DNA of 64,000 nt from Candidatus Aminicenantota bacterium (GTDB lineage: Bacteria > Acidobacteriota > Aminicenantia > Aminicenantales > Saccharicenantaceae), in contig JACIYJ010000002.1 of assembly GCA_014360015.1 (NCBI GenBank), positions 1 to 64,000 on the forward strand, read 5' to 3'. The position numbers and the translations under genes are program-made. How positions within the stretch are numbered: the stretch's first letter is position 1; each line of letters begins with the position of its first letter. Positions 27,387 through 36,382 of the stretch are shown here, piece by piece. Under the pieces are notes generated by a model. It worked only from the letters and a program-made list of their open reading frames with translations, was not told the DNA's origin and made no database searches.

Positions 27387-28481
27387 ATGAAAAAAACCAG
27401 GTTAAATGCAGTCCATAAGGAATCTGGTGCTCGGATGATTGAATTTGCCGGCTGGGAGATGCCGGTCGAATATAAAGGCATCATAGACGAGCACTTGGCT
27501 GTTCGGACGAAAGCCGGCCTGTTTGATGTCAGCCATATGGGCGAAATTTTTGTTGAAGGTCCAGAAGCTTTAGCCTGTGTTCAGTATTTGACTCCGAACG
27601 ACGTGGCTAAACTTTCTCCAGGACAGGTCCAGTACACGGCCCTGACCACACCCGAAGGTACTTTTGTTGATGATATGCTGGTTTATTGCCTTTCTCTACC
27701 TGACAGGTATTTACTGGTAGTGAATGCTGCCAACACTGACAAGGATTATGCCTGGATAAAAGAAAAATCAGCTCCATTTAATGTCCAGGTGATCAACCGA
27801 AGCGATGAATATTCTCAGCTGGCTCTTCAGGGCCCGTTAGCTCAGGAAATTCTTCAGCCGCTGACTGATATTGACCTCAGCCAGATGAAGTCCTTCCATT
27901 TTGCTTTCGGAAAAGTGGCTGGCCTTGATTGCTTGGTTTCCAGAACCGGCTACACCGGTGAAGATGGCTTTGAGATCTACACTCTGGCTGAGAATCCGGA
28001 AGTTATCTGGAAAGCGATCATCAAAGAAGGTACACCCAAAGGTTTATTACCGGTCGGACTCGGAGCCAGAGATACTTTAAGACTGGAAGCCAGGCTGATG
28101 CTTTACGGCAATGACATTACTGATAAAACCACAGTGCTTGAAGCTGACCTTAAATGGATAATCAAGTTTCAAAAAGGAGATTTTCTGGGAAAAGCCGCTC
28201 TGGAGAAACAACTTCAAGAAGGGCTGAAGAGAAAGCTGGTGGGCTTTGAAGTTGTGGATAAAGGAATTGCCCGACCGCACTATCCGGTATTCATCAAAGG
28301 TGAAAAAGTATCCGAAGTTTGTTCCGGCACGTTTGCCCCTTATGTGAAGAAAGCCATCGGCCTGGTTTATCTGCCCATTGAATACACAGAAATAGGTACT
28401 GAATTCGAAATCGGGATTAGAGATAAAAAGCTCAAAGCTAAGGTTGTCCCAACACCCTTTTATAAAAGAGAAAAGAAATAA
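27387..28481 (+). CDS. gcvT: Glycine cleavage system T protein (aminomethyltransferase)
   Basis: The 364-residue T protein transfers the aminomethyl carbon from lipoylated H protein to tetrahydrofolate. Conserved features are MIEFAGWEMPVEY, LFDVSHMGEI, SRTGYTGEDGFEIY and GLGARDTLRLEA. The ATG at 27387 is preceded by GAAAGGA; an in-frame GTG at 27372 upstream of it is not used. It begins an operon with gcvH, gcvPA, gcvPB, glyQ and glyS. No glycine riboswitch fits in the short leader. Confidence 0.95.
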   Translation: MKKTRLNAVHKESGARMIEFAGWEMPVEYKGIIDEHLAVRTKAGLFDVSHMGEIFVEGPEALACVQYLTPNDVAKLSPGQVQYTALTTPEGTFVDDMLVYCLSLPDRYLLVVNAANTDKDYAWIKEKSAPFNVQVINRSDEYSQLALQGPLAQEILQPLTDIDLSQMKSFHFAFGKVAGLDCLVSRTGYTGEDGFEIYTLAENPEVIWKAIIKEGTPKGLLPVGLGARDTLRLEARLMLYGNDITDKTTVLEADLKWIIKFQKGDFLGKAALEKQLQEGLKRKLVGFEVVDKGIARPHYPVFIKGEKVSEVCSGTFAPYVKKAIGLVYLPIEYTEIGTEFEIGIRDKKLKAKVVPTPFYKREKK

Positions 28482-28513
28482 CTTAAATTTTTATAATCAA
28501 AAAGGAGGAACTT

Positions 28514-28900
28514 ATGTATCCTGAAAATCTTTATTACACAAAAGACCACGAATGGTTAAAAGTAGAAGGCGAGGAAGCAGTAGTCGGTATTACTGATTTT
28601 GCTCAAAAACAGCTGGGAGACATTATCTATGTTGATCTGCCACAGGTCGGAAAAATCTTAGAAGCCCATCAGACTATTGGCACTGTGGAATCAGTTAAAT
28701 CTGTATCCGATGTCTATTCACCTGTATCCGGCGAAGTCATCGAAGTTAATTCCGAGCTGTCTCAGACCCCAGACCTGATTAACAAAGACCCTCATGGTCA
28801 AGGCTGGATTGTCAGACTGAAAATCAAGGATAAATCTGAGATCAACAACCTGATGAAAGCTGCTGATTACGAGAAATATCTTGAAGGCCTGGAACATTGA
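28514..28900 (+). CDS. gcvH: Glycine cleavage system H protein
   Basis: A 128-residue lipoyl carrier protein. The lipoylated lysine is K62 in the motif ESVKSVSD, and the start YYTKDHEWLKVEGEEAVVGIT is typical. It shuttles the aminomethyl group between the P, T and L proteins. AAAGGAGG precedes the ATG with ideal spacing. No lipoate ligase or dihydrolipoamide dehydrogenase gene is found next to it in this window. Confidence 0.97.
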   Translation: MYPENLYYTKDHEWLKVEGEEAVVGITDFAQKQLGDIIYVDLPQVGKILEAHQTIGTVESVKSVSDVYSPVSGEVIEVNSELSQTPDLINKDPHGQGWIVRLKIKDKSEINNLMKAADYEKYLEGLEH

Positions 28901-28945
28901 GGCCGTCAGCCCTGAAAGCTGAAATCTTAATACCCGGGGGTAAAC

Positions 28946-30292
28946 ATGAGCTATATTCCTATCAGTGAGAAAGATAAAAAGGAGATGCTGGCCAGAATCG
29001 GTGTTGATTCGATAGAGCAACTCTTTTCCTGTATCCCGGAAAACATCAGGCTCAAAGGAGATCTGAATCTCCCGGCACCACTTTCTGAGCTTGAGCTTCT
29101 GGAGTATTTTGAGGAAAAAGGCCGAAAAAATTCTTACGAAAAATATCTTTCTTTCTTGGGGGGCGGAGCTTATGACCATTTTATTCCAGCGGTGGTCGAT
29201 TATCTGAGTTCAAGGGGGGAGTTCCTCACACCTTACACTCCTTACCAGCCTGAAGTCAGCCAGGGAACTTTGCAGGTAATTTTTGAGTTTCAGACACTCA
29301 TCTGCCAGCTGACCGGACTGGACATTGCCAACGCTTCGCTTTATGACGGAGCCACGGGAGCAGCCGAAGCGGTGCTGATGGCTTACAGGATTAAAAACAA
29401 GAAGAGACTGCTGGTGGCTTCTAATCTCAATCCGGAATATCGCCAAGTCATTTATACTTATACCAAAAACCTTGGTCTGGAAGTGGTCGAGCTTCCTTAT
29501 GAAGTGACGGGCAAGATAGATAAGAAAGGTCTTGAATCTTCTCTTAACTTCGAAACCTCAGTCATTCTCTGCCAGTCACCCAATTATTTTGGAGTAATTG
29601 AAGATATAAAGAGTTTAGCCGATTCGGCCCATCAGCATGATGCTCTTTTGGCAGTGGTCATTTCTGAGCCAGTCTCTCTTGGATTGCTGGAAGCTCCAGG
29701 TAAGCTCGGTGCGGATATTGTGACCGGGGAAGCTCAATCTTTTGGTCTGCCTTTGAGTTATGGTGGTCCTTATCTTGGTTTTATGGCCTGCAAGAAAGAC
29801 TTTGTCCGGCAGCTTCCAGGAAGGATTGCTGGCCAGACAGTTGATGTTGAGGGACGTCGGGGATTTGTTCTAACCCTGTCCACCCGTGAGCAGCATATTC
29901 GCCGAGAAAAAGCCACTTCCAACATCTGCACCAACCAGGCTTATTGTGCTCTCAGAGCCACCATCTATCTGGAGACCCTCGGGCGTCAGGGGCTGAAAAA
30001 GTTAGCCTGGCTTAACCTTCAGAAAACCGCCTATGCCATTGAACAGCTAACTTCCATTCCAGGGGTTTCCAGAAAATTCAATGGGCCTGTGTTCAACGAA
30101 TTTGTTTTGGAATTTCCGGAAGCATGGGAAAAAATAAATCAGAGGTTAGAAGAAAAAGGTATCTTGGGCGGACTTGGTTTAGGGAAACATTATCCAGGTC
30201 TGGAGAAATGTGCTCTGATTACTGTAACCGAAAAGCACAGTAAGGAAAAAATTGACCGCTACGTTCAGGCCTTGAAGGAGGTCTTGAGATGA
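28946..30292 (+). CDS. gcvPA: Glycine dehydrogenase (decarboxylating) subunit 1
   Basis: The 448-residue N-terminal-type subunit of the split P protein. Motifs include FLGGGAYDHFIPAVVD, TPYTPYQPEVSQGTLQ, SLYDGATGAAEA and NICTNQAYCALRA. It pairs with GcvPB to decarboxylate glycine. Its TGA overlaps the gcvPB start by four bases (ATGA), which fits equimolar coupled translation. The split arrangement is common in Gram-positives, thermophiles and Acidobacteriota-like lineages. Confidence 0.95.
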   Translation: MSYIPISEKDKKEMLARIGVDSIEQLFSCIPENIRLKGDLNLPAPLSELELLEYFEEKGRKNSYEKYLSFLGGGAYDHFIPAVVDYLSSRGEFLTPYTPYQPEVSQGTLQVIFEFQTLICQLTGLDIANASLYDGATGAAEAVLMAYRIKNKKRLLVASNLNPEYRQVIYTYTKNLGLEVVELPYEVTGKIDKKGLESSLNFETSVILCQSPNYFGVIEDIKSLADSAHQHDALLAVVISEPVSLGLLEAPGKLGADIVTGEAQSFGLPLSYGGPYLGFMACKKDFVRQLPGRIAGQTVDVEGRRGFVLTLSTREQHIRREKATSNICTNQAYCALRATIYLETLGRQGLKKLAWLNLQKTAYAIEQLTSIPGVSRKFNGPVFNEFVLEFPEAWEKINQRLEEKGILGGLGLGKHYPGLEKCALITVTEKHSKEKIDRYVQALKEVLR

Positions 30293-31746
30293 TTAACGTA
30301 ATCCGCGAACCCCTCATTTTTGAAATCAGCTCTCCGGGGAAAACCGCAGTCAAATTGCCGGAGCTGGATGTTCCAGAGAAAAAAGATCTCTTGAATGGTG
30401 TTCCAGTAAGAAATGACATCGAAGGCTTTCCCGAAGTTTCTGAAACTGAGATAACCAGACATTTTACCCGGCTTTCCCAGATGAATTACTGTGTGGATTT
30501 TGGCTTTTATCCGCTTGGTTCCTGCACCATGAAGTACAACCCCAAGGTCAATGAAAAGGTGGCCTCGATGTCCTGTTTTACTTCCAGCCACCCATTGGCT
30601 CCAGAGAAACTCGTTCAGGGTAATTTAGAATTGATGAAAACTCTGGAAAAACTTCTGTGTGAAATTACCGGGATGGATGCAGTTACTCTTCAGCCAGCAG
30701 CCGGAGCCCATGGCGAGCTGACCGGCATGATGCTCATCAGAGCCTACCATACTGCTCACGGCAATCCGAGAAAATATGTTCTTATTCCGGACTCAGCCCA
30801 TGGAACCAATCCTTCTTCTGCTCATATCTGTGGCTATACGGTCAAAGAAATCAAGTCCAGTGAGAAAGGTACGATTTCGGTCGAAGATCTGGCCAGAGTT
30901 ATGGATGAGGAAGTAGCCGCTCTAATGGTTACCAACCCCAACACGCTCGGGGTTTTTGAGTCGGACATCTGCCAGATTGCTGATATCGTCCACGCCAAAG
31001 GCGGTTTTCTCTACATGGATGGAGCTAATATGAATGCTTTGGCCGGGATAACCAGGCCCGGTGACATGAAAGTGGATGTGCTCCATCTCAACCTGCATAA
31101 GACCTTTTCCACTCCGCACGGCGGCGGAGGTCCCGGTTCAGGGCCTGTGGCGGTAAAAAAGATTCTAGAACCTTATCTGCCTGTTCCCGTCATCGAAGAG
31201 AAAGACGGTCAATATTATCTCAATTACGACCGGCCCCAATCTATCGGTCGGGTGAAGAGTTTCTACGGTCAATTTCTGGTAATGCTCAAGGCTTTAGCCT
31301 ACATCCTGGCCCTCGGTCCGAAGGGAATCAGAGAGATGGCGGAAGTGGCGGTGCTCAACTCCAATTACATCAGAAAAAGTCTGGAAGGAATTTATCATCT
31401 TAAATACGATACTCCGACTCTTCATGAATGTGTCTTTTCTGATAAATATCAGAAGGATTATGGTGTTTCCAATCTGGACATTGCCAAGCGGCTCTTAGAC
31501 TATGGTCTGCATCCCCCGACCATGTCTTTCCCTCTCATTGTCCACGGCGCTCTGATGATTGAACCAACTGAAACTGAAAGCCGGAGAGACCTGGATCTGT
31601 TCATCGAAGCCATGAAGGCTATTGACCGGGAAGCTAAGGAAAACCCGGAGCTATTAAAATCAGCTCCGCACCTCACTTACGTCAGACGTCTGGATGAGGT
31701 TCAGGCTGCCCGCAACCCCATTCTTCGATGGGAAAAAAAAGAATAG
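30289..31746 (+). CDS. gcvPB: Glycine dehydrogenase (decarboxylating) subunit 2
   Basis: The 485-residue PLP-carrying subunit. The PLP lysine is K271 in LNLHKTFSTPHGGGGPG. Other family signatures are YPLGSCTMKYNPK and LQPAAGAHGELTG. It completes the P protein with GcvPA. The next gene (glyQ) begins 75 bases downstream with no terminator visible, so cotranscription is likely. Confidence 0.96.
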   Translation: MINVIREPLIFEISSPGKTAVKLPELDVPEKKDLLNGVPVRNDIEGFPEVSETEITRHFTRLSQMNYCVDFGFYPLGSCTMKYNPKVNEKVASMSCFTSSHPLAPEKLVQGNLELMKTLEKLLCEITGMDAVTLQPAAGAHGELTGMMLIRAYHTAHGNPRKYVLIPDSAHGTNPSSAHICGYTVKEIKSSEKGTISVEDLARVMDEEVAALMVTNPNTLGVFESDICQIADIVHAKGGFLYMDGANMNALAGITRPGDMKVDVLHLNLHKTFSTPHGGGGPGSGPVAVKKILEPYLPVPVIEEKDGQYYLNYDRPQSIGRVKSFYGQFLVMLKALAYILALGPKGIREMAEVAVLNSNYIRKSLEGIYHLKYDTPTLHECVFSDKYQKDYGVSNLDIAKRLLDYGLHPPTMSFPLIVHGALMIEPTETESRRDLDLFIEAMKAIDREAKENPELLKSAPHLTYVRRLDEVQAARNPILRWEKKE

Positions 31747-31821
31747 TTATTGATAATTTCAGAGATTGAGATAAAAATAAAATCGGAACGCCCGGTTTTG
31801 AGTTGAAGGAAGAAAAAAATT

Positions 31822-32670
31822 ATGAGTATACAGGAACTTTTTCTAAAGCTGTATGATTTCTGGTTAAAGCAAGGATGTTACATTGCTCCCACTTATGACC
31901 TGGAGGTTGGTGCCGGCACCATGACGCCGGATACTTTTTTCCGGGTGCTGGGCAAAAAACCCTGGAAAGTGGCTTATGTCCAGCCCTCGCGCCGACCGAC
32001 CGATGGTCGCTACGGTGAGAACCCGCATCGTGTCCAGAAACATTTCCAGTTCCAGGTGATTATGAAGCCATCTCCCGATAATATTCAGAGAATTTATCTT
32101 GACAGCCTGGTTTCCTTAGGCATCAACCTTTCCGAGCATGATTTACGGTTTGATGAGGACGACTGGGAGTCGCCAACCATCGGTGCCTGGGGAGTTGGCT
32201 GGCAGGTGCTGCTTGATGGGCTGGAAATCACCCAGTTTACTTATTTCCAGCAGGCCGGTGGTCTGGAACTTTATCCGGTCTCGGTGGAGATTACCTACGG
32301 ACTTGAGCGGCTGGAGATGTTTCTGGAACAGAAGGATAATATTTACGACCTGAAGTGGTCAGAGGATGTCAGCTATCGTGATCTGCGTTTTCAGGAAGAA
32401 AAAGAATTTTCAGTTTATAATTTTGAACAGGCTGATATCCAGATGTTGCAGCACTGGTTTTCTTCAGCCGAAAAAGAAGCTCAGCGCCTGATCAATCAGA
32501 ATCTTCTTCTGCCGGCCTATGACCTGTGCCTTAAATGTTCTCATCTTTTTAACCTGCTGGATTCACGCGGAGCTATAAGCGTCACGGAGAGAGTTAAGAT
32601 GATCGGTCAAATCCGGACCCTGGTCAATCAGATTGCCAGAAAATTTGTTGAAAGGGAAGGAGAAAGCTGA
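31822..32670 (+). CDS. glyQ: Glycyl-tRNA synthetase alpha subunit
   Basis: The 282-residue alpha subunit of the bacterial α2β2 glycyl-tRNA synthetase. It has the class II catalytic core landmarks [29 protein letters not shown] and [13 protein letters not shown]. Its TGA overlaps the glyS ATG by one base (TGATG). A GAAGGAAG site precedes the start. Position behind the glycine cleavage genes places the consumer and the breaker of glycine in one transcript. Confidence 0.97.
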   Translation: MSIQELFLKLYDFWLKQGCYIAPTYDLEVGAGTMTPDTFFRVLGKKPWKVAYVQPSRRPTDGRYGENPHRVQKHFQFQVIMKPSPDNIQRIYLDSLVSLGINLSEHDLRFDEDDWESPTIGAWGVGWQVLLDGLEITQFTYFQQAGGLELYPVSVEITYGLERLEMFLEQKDNIYDLKWSEDVSYRDLRFQEEKEFSVYNFEQADIQMLQHWFSSAEKEAQRLINQNLLLPAYDLCLKCSHLFNLLDSRGAISVTERVKMIGQIRTLVNQIARKFVEREGES

Positions 32671-34742
32671 TGGAATTCTTGCTGGAAATCATGACCGAAG
32701 AATTACCCTCATCCCATGTCAGGAGTGCGCTTCTTCAGCTTGAAGAAAAGTTCAACCAGGAATTTCAATCAGCCCGAATCGGAGTCAATAGCCTTAAGAC
32801 TTTGGGTACTTGTCGTCGCTTGGTGGTTTTGGCCGATTTAGAAGCCAGACAGCCTGATGAGGAAGAAATCGTCACCGGTCCGCCCAGACAGGTGGCTATC
32901 CTTCCTGATGGTAATTTTTCGCCAGCCGCTCTGGGCTTTGCCCGTTCTCAGGGAATTTCTATTGACAGGCTTGAAGTCATCAAGACTCAAAAAGGGGAAT
33001 ATCTTGGTTTCAAGAGGCTGAAAAAGGGGAGACCGACCGAAGAAATCATTGCTGAAAAACTGCCTTCAATCATCAGTTCTTTGACCTTTCCAAAAAATAT
33101 GCGCTGGGGTGAAAAAAACTTTCGCTTTTCTCGACCGATAAAGAACTTGCTCTGCCTTTTTAACGGTCAGGTGGTTCCGGTTGAATTCGAAGGATTAACT
33201 TCAAACAACAGAACCTGGGGCCATTTTATTCATTCCCCGAAAGAAATTCAGGTTAATAGTTTTGCTGAATATTATCAGGCCCTCAAAGAAAATTTTGTTC
33301 TGGTTGACCCGGAAGAGAGGAAGCAATCGATTTTCAAGCAATTTCAGGAAAAAATGGCTGACCTCAAGGCCGAGGTTTATCCCGATGAAGGTTTGCTGGA
33401 CAGGCTGCTCTGGAATGTAGAGCAACCGTTGGTGGTCATAGGAACTTTTCCAGAAAAGTATCTGGAACTACCGCTCGAGGTTCTGTCCACAGCTATGAGA
33501 GAAGGCCAGAAGCTTTTTTCTATGGTTAGGGGTAAGAAACAGCTACCATATTTTCTTGGTATTGCTGATGCTCCGGCTGACCCCAAAAATTTCATCGCTT
33601 CAGGTAATGAAAGAGTTCTTAAAGCCAGATTGGAAGATGCCAGGTTCTTCTGGGAAAATGACCTAAAAATTCCCTTAGCGGAGAGAGTTCCCCAGCTTAA
33701 AAACGTGGTTTTCCAGGAGAAACTTGGAAGCTATGAAGACAAGGTGGCAAGACTGCAGAGGCTGGTGGCTTATCTGGCCGATCGTCTTGATATAAAATCG
33801 GAGAAAAAGGCTCTGATTGAGGCAGCCAGATTGTGCAAGGCTGACCTGTTGACAGAAATGGTTCGAGAATTTCCTGAGCTCCAGGGAAAGATGGGCGGTC
33901 TGTATTCGCGAAAACAGGGCTTTTCTGAAACTGTTAGCCGGGCCATTTATGAACATTATCTGCCCCAGAGTCTGGAAGACCCGGTGCCGGAATCAACTGG
34001 AGGAGCAATTTTATCGTTGGCTGACAAACTGGATACCATTGTTGGGGTTTTCGGGGTTGGTTACAGCATCAGTGGCTCCAGTGATCCTTTTGGTTTGAGG
34101 CGTAATGCTCATGCCATCTGCAAAATAATTTTAGAAAAGAAATTCCATTTATCCCTCTCCCGAACTCTGGATAAAGCCATTTCTCTGGTCAAGGATAAAC
34201 TGACCGTGCCTGAAGCCCAGTTAAAACGCACCTGCCTGGAATTCTTTGAAGGCCGCCTACGATTCATCTTTGAAAAGAAAGGCTATCGCTACGACCTGAT
34301 TAATGCGGCCTTAGCTCCGGGAATAGAATATCTGGATTACACTGAAGCCAGGATAAAAGCTCTAAACGACCTGAAACAGAGCAAGAATTTTGAACAGTTT
34401 ATCCTGATGGCTAAAAGAGTAAAAAACATTCTGAAAGAAGTGCCCAGAGCCCGATTGAATTCGGCGCTGTTCAAAGAAAAAGAAGAGAAAGAACTTTATT
34501 CAGCTTTAAAGATTATCCAGAAAAACGCTGAAGAAATGTTAGCCAAGGGTGATTTTGCTGGTGCCCAAAAAATTATCTTTCGTTTGCAACTCCCTCTTAA
34601 CAATTTCTTTGACCGGGTTCTGGTGATGTCCGAAGACAAGAAAATCAGGAATAATCGTTTAGCTCTGCTGGCTCAGGTCCAAAATTTAATCCAGCAGCTG
34701 GCTGATTATTCTCAGGTAGTGATCGAGAGCGAAACCAAATAA
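32670..34742 (+). CDS. glyS: Glycyl-tRNA synthetase beta subunit
   Basis: The 690-residue beta subunit. It starts FLLEIMTEELPSSHV as usual and contains TFPKNMRWG, FSRPIKNL and a C-terminal DALR-like anticodon-binding region. Length is normal. It is translated by coupling to glyQ. It is the last gene of the gcv-gly operon; no strong terminator is seen between its end and the convergent PilZ gene 26 bases away. Confidence 0.95.
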   Translation: MEFLLEIMTEELPSSHVRSALLQLEEKFNQEFQSARIGVNSLKTLGTCRRLVVLADLEARQPDEEEIVTGPPRQVAILPDGNFSPAALGFARSQGISIDRLEVIKTQKGEYLGFKRLKKGRPTEEIIAEKLPSIISSLTFPKNMRWGEKNFRFSRPIKNLLCLFNGQVVPVEFEGLTSNNRTWGHFIHSPKEIQVNSFAEYYQALKENFVLVDPEERKQSIFKQFQEKMADLKAEVYPDEGLLDRLLWNVEQPLVVIGTFPEKYLELPLEVLSTAMREGQKLFSMVRGKKQLPYFLGIADAPADPKNFIASGNERVLKARLEDARFFWENDLKIPLAERVPQLKNVVFQEKLGSYEDKVARLQRLVAYLADRLDIKSEKKALIEAARLCKADLLTEMVREFPELQGKMGGLYSRKQGFSETVSRAIYEHYLPQSLEDPVPESTGGAILSLADKLDTIVGVFGVGYSISGSSDPFGLRRNAHAICKIILEKKFHLSLSRTLDKAISLVKDKLTVPEAQLKRTCLEFFEGRLRFIFEKKGYRYDLINAALAPGIEYLDYTEARIKALNDLKQSKNFEQFILMAKRVKNILKEVPRARLNSALFKEKEEKELYSALKIIQKNAEEMLAKGDFAGAQKIIFRLQLPLNNFFDRVLVMSEDKKIRNNRLALLAQVQNLIQQLADYSQVVIESETK

Positions 34743-34768
34743 GTTTTTAGCGGTAATAGCGATATTTA

Positions 34769-35224
34769 TTAAGAGCTTTCTATATCATATTCATCAGGCG
34801 GTGTACTCAGGTCGAGGTCAAGGTCTATGAACTTCTGTTCTAAGGAAATTATCTTCACCAGATTCCCTGGATAATTCTGGCCTTTTTTCTCTCCGTAAAC
34901 GTTGAACTGAACTCCAGTCTGATAAGGAAAGTTCTCGTTATCGTTTGTCGAAGACCATCTGACCTGCCCCAGAAGGATGAGGGGTGCTCGCTCTCCGGGG
35001 ATTGACAGCTGGAGATAAAGTCTGGTCTTCGGTTTGAGCCGGCGGCGGCAGGCAAACTTCATCCCCCCGCGGCTGAGGTCATCCAACGGACAGAATTCTT
35101 CATCAAAGTTCTTTTTCTGGAAGAGCCAGCGTTTTTTTCTATAAGAAACCGTGGCTCCAGGAATTTTAAACCTTTGACTAATGCGCTTTTCTGAATGATA
35201 AACGGGGTTGTTTTTCTTGTTCAT
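34769..35224 (-). CDS. PilZ domain protein
   Basis: The 151-residue cytoplasmic protein has the two c-di-GMP-binding signatures of PilZ domains: RxxxR (R14 to R18 in RISQR) and DxSxxG (DLSRGG near residue 51), followed by the β-barrel. It is the one stand-alone, motif-complete PilZ gene outside the 55.5-57.8 kb cluster. It probably senses c-di-GMP; its partner is unknown. Promoter TTGACA-N17-TTATAA lies 27 bases upstream of the ATG. Confidence 0.85.
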   Translation of the reverse strand: MNKKNNPVYHSEKRISQRFKIPGATVSYRKKRWLFQKKNFDEEFCPLDDLSRGGMKFACRRRLKPKTRLYLQLSIPGERAPLILLGQVRWSSTNDNENFPYQTGVQFNVYGEKKGQNYPGNLVKIISLEQKFIDLDLDLSTPPDEYDIESS

Positions 35225-35251
35225 AGTTCCCGGTTTTCTATTTGATTTAAC

Positions 35252-35280
35252 TTATAACCAAAAATATTACCCGCTGTCAA
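35252..35280 (-). promoter_or_regulatory. Promoter of the PilZ gene
   Basis: On the minus strand TTGACA (35275-35280) and TTATAA (35252-35257) are 17 bases apart; TATAAG one base over is an equivalent -10. Leader of about 20 bases. Confidence 0.55.
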
Positions 35281-35323
35281 AAGAAAAATTTAAAGCAAAA
35301 CTTTTGCCAATTTGGCTGACTAC

Positions 35324-36382
35324 TTAATAGGCTTGAACTTCAGCCTTCTGAGGTTTAAGCCTGATGGTAACATCAGTGCGAATTTCCTGTCTTTCCGGGT
35401 GGGTGAAGGTGAAGTTAATTTCGGCTTTTCTGTTAAAGGTGGCTGGAGTTTTTTCAGGTGGTTTTTTCTTCCAGTCCTGGATGATTTTAGTAATGGCAGT
35501 GATGGCGTCGAAGATTGAAACCGAGTGCATCGGGTACTGGTCTTTCTGGGGGACAAGATAGGGTTTGGTTCCCGGTGGGTTGGGCGGCGGGATGGTGATT
35601 TTAACCGGAATCTGCTTTTGCAGGTATTTGGTGGCTTTGTAGATCAGGGTCTCACCGATATAGAGGGCAACCTCTCCTTCAATGTTTTTTACCGGTGGGG
35701 CATCCTGTCTCTGGACCAGAAGGTCCGGATTCTGAAGATTTTTTGTTTCGACCCTGAACTCCAGAACGACCCTTTTCTTGATAGTAATACTTTTGGTTTT
35801 CATGAAAATGTCCAGATTCAGAGAAAAAGGCTGGTCAAAGGAGAAGGGAAGAGGTAACTGAACCAGGTGAGGACCTTTCGACCACAGTCCCCCTTCCAGG
35901 GGTTGCCCTTCAAGGTGAATCTTGTAATAAGCTTCCGTGGAAAGGTCAAATCCTAAGCGAAGGATTTCAGGAATCGTTCGGTCCTGAGCTGAGACCGGCA
36001 CCAGAAAATTAAGGTTACTGATTAAAGGATATTCTTCACGCCATTTGCCCCAGAATTCAAGAACATCGTTGAAAACGCTAAAATCCAGAAATTCAAACAA
36101 AGGCTGGGCCTGGCCGTATTCTTCAAAATAGTCGATGACGGCTTTTTTCTCCTCAGCCGGCAGATTATTCCGATGATACAGATAAGGCAGAAGAGCCAGA
36201 GCTTCCTGCTTATCGGAGTTTTCCAGCTTGGACAGGTTGATTTTCAAAAGATTTTGGGCTTCGGCATATTCATGTTGTTTAAGATATTGGTTTATCTGAG
36301 ATTTCCAGTCAGCCCGAGCTGAAGGAAAGATAAGCAGACAGGTTAAAAGAATCCAGATTCCAATCCTAAAATTCTTAGTCAT
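35324..36382 (-). CDS. Exported protein of unknown function
   Basis: The 352-residue protein starts at ATG 36382 (MTKNFRIGIWILL, signal peptide ending SARA), not at 36469 where the frame opens inside the upstream gene. The mature N-terminus is helical and TPR-like (YLKQHEYAEAQNLLKINLS); the rest is β-rich with Lys/Pro-rich linkers (ITIPPPNPPGTKP). Its start overlaps the end of the TonB-like gene by eight bases, so the two are translationally coupled and may act together in the envelope. No family is recognised. Confidence 0.7.
   Translation of the reverse strand: MTKNFRIGIWILLTCLLIFPSARADWKSQINQYLKQHEYAEAQNLLKINLSKLENSDKQEALALLPYLYHRNNLPAEEKKAVIDYFEEYGQAQPLFEFLDFSVFNDVLEFWGKWREEYPLISNLNFLVPVSAQDRTIPEILRLGFDLSTEAYYKIHLEGQPLEGGLWSKGPHLVQLPLPFSFDQPFSLNLDIFMKTKSITIKKRVVLEFRVETKNLQNPDLLVQRQDAPPVKNIEGEVALYIGETLIYKATKYLQKQIPVKITIPPPNPPGTKPYLVPQKDQYPMHSVSIFDAITAITKIIQDWKKKPPEKTPATFNRKAEINFTFTHPERQEIRTDVTIRLKPQKAEVQAY

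Noticed and set aside
31747-31821. T-box leader before glyQ
   Set aside because: The gap is 75 bases, far shorter than a T-box, with no terminator stem.
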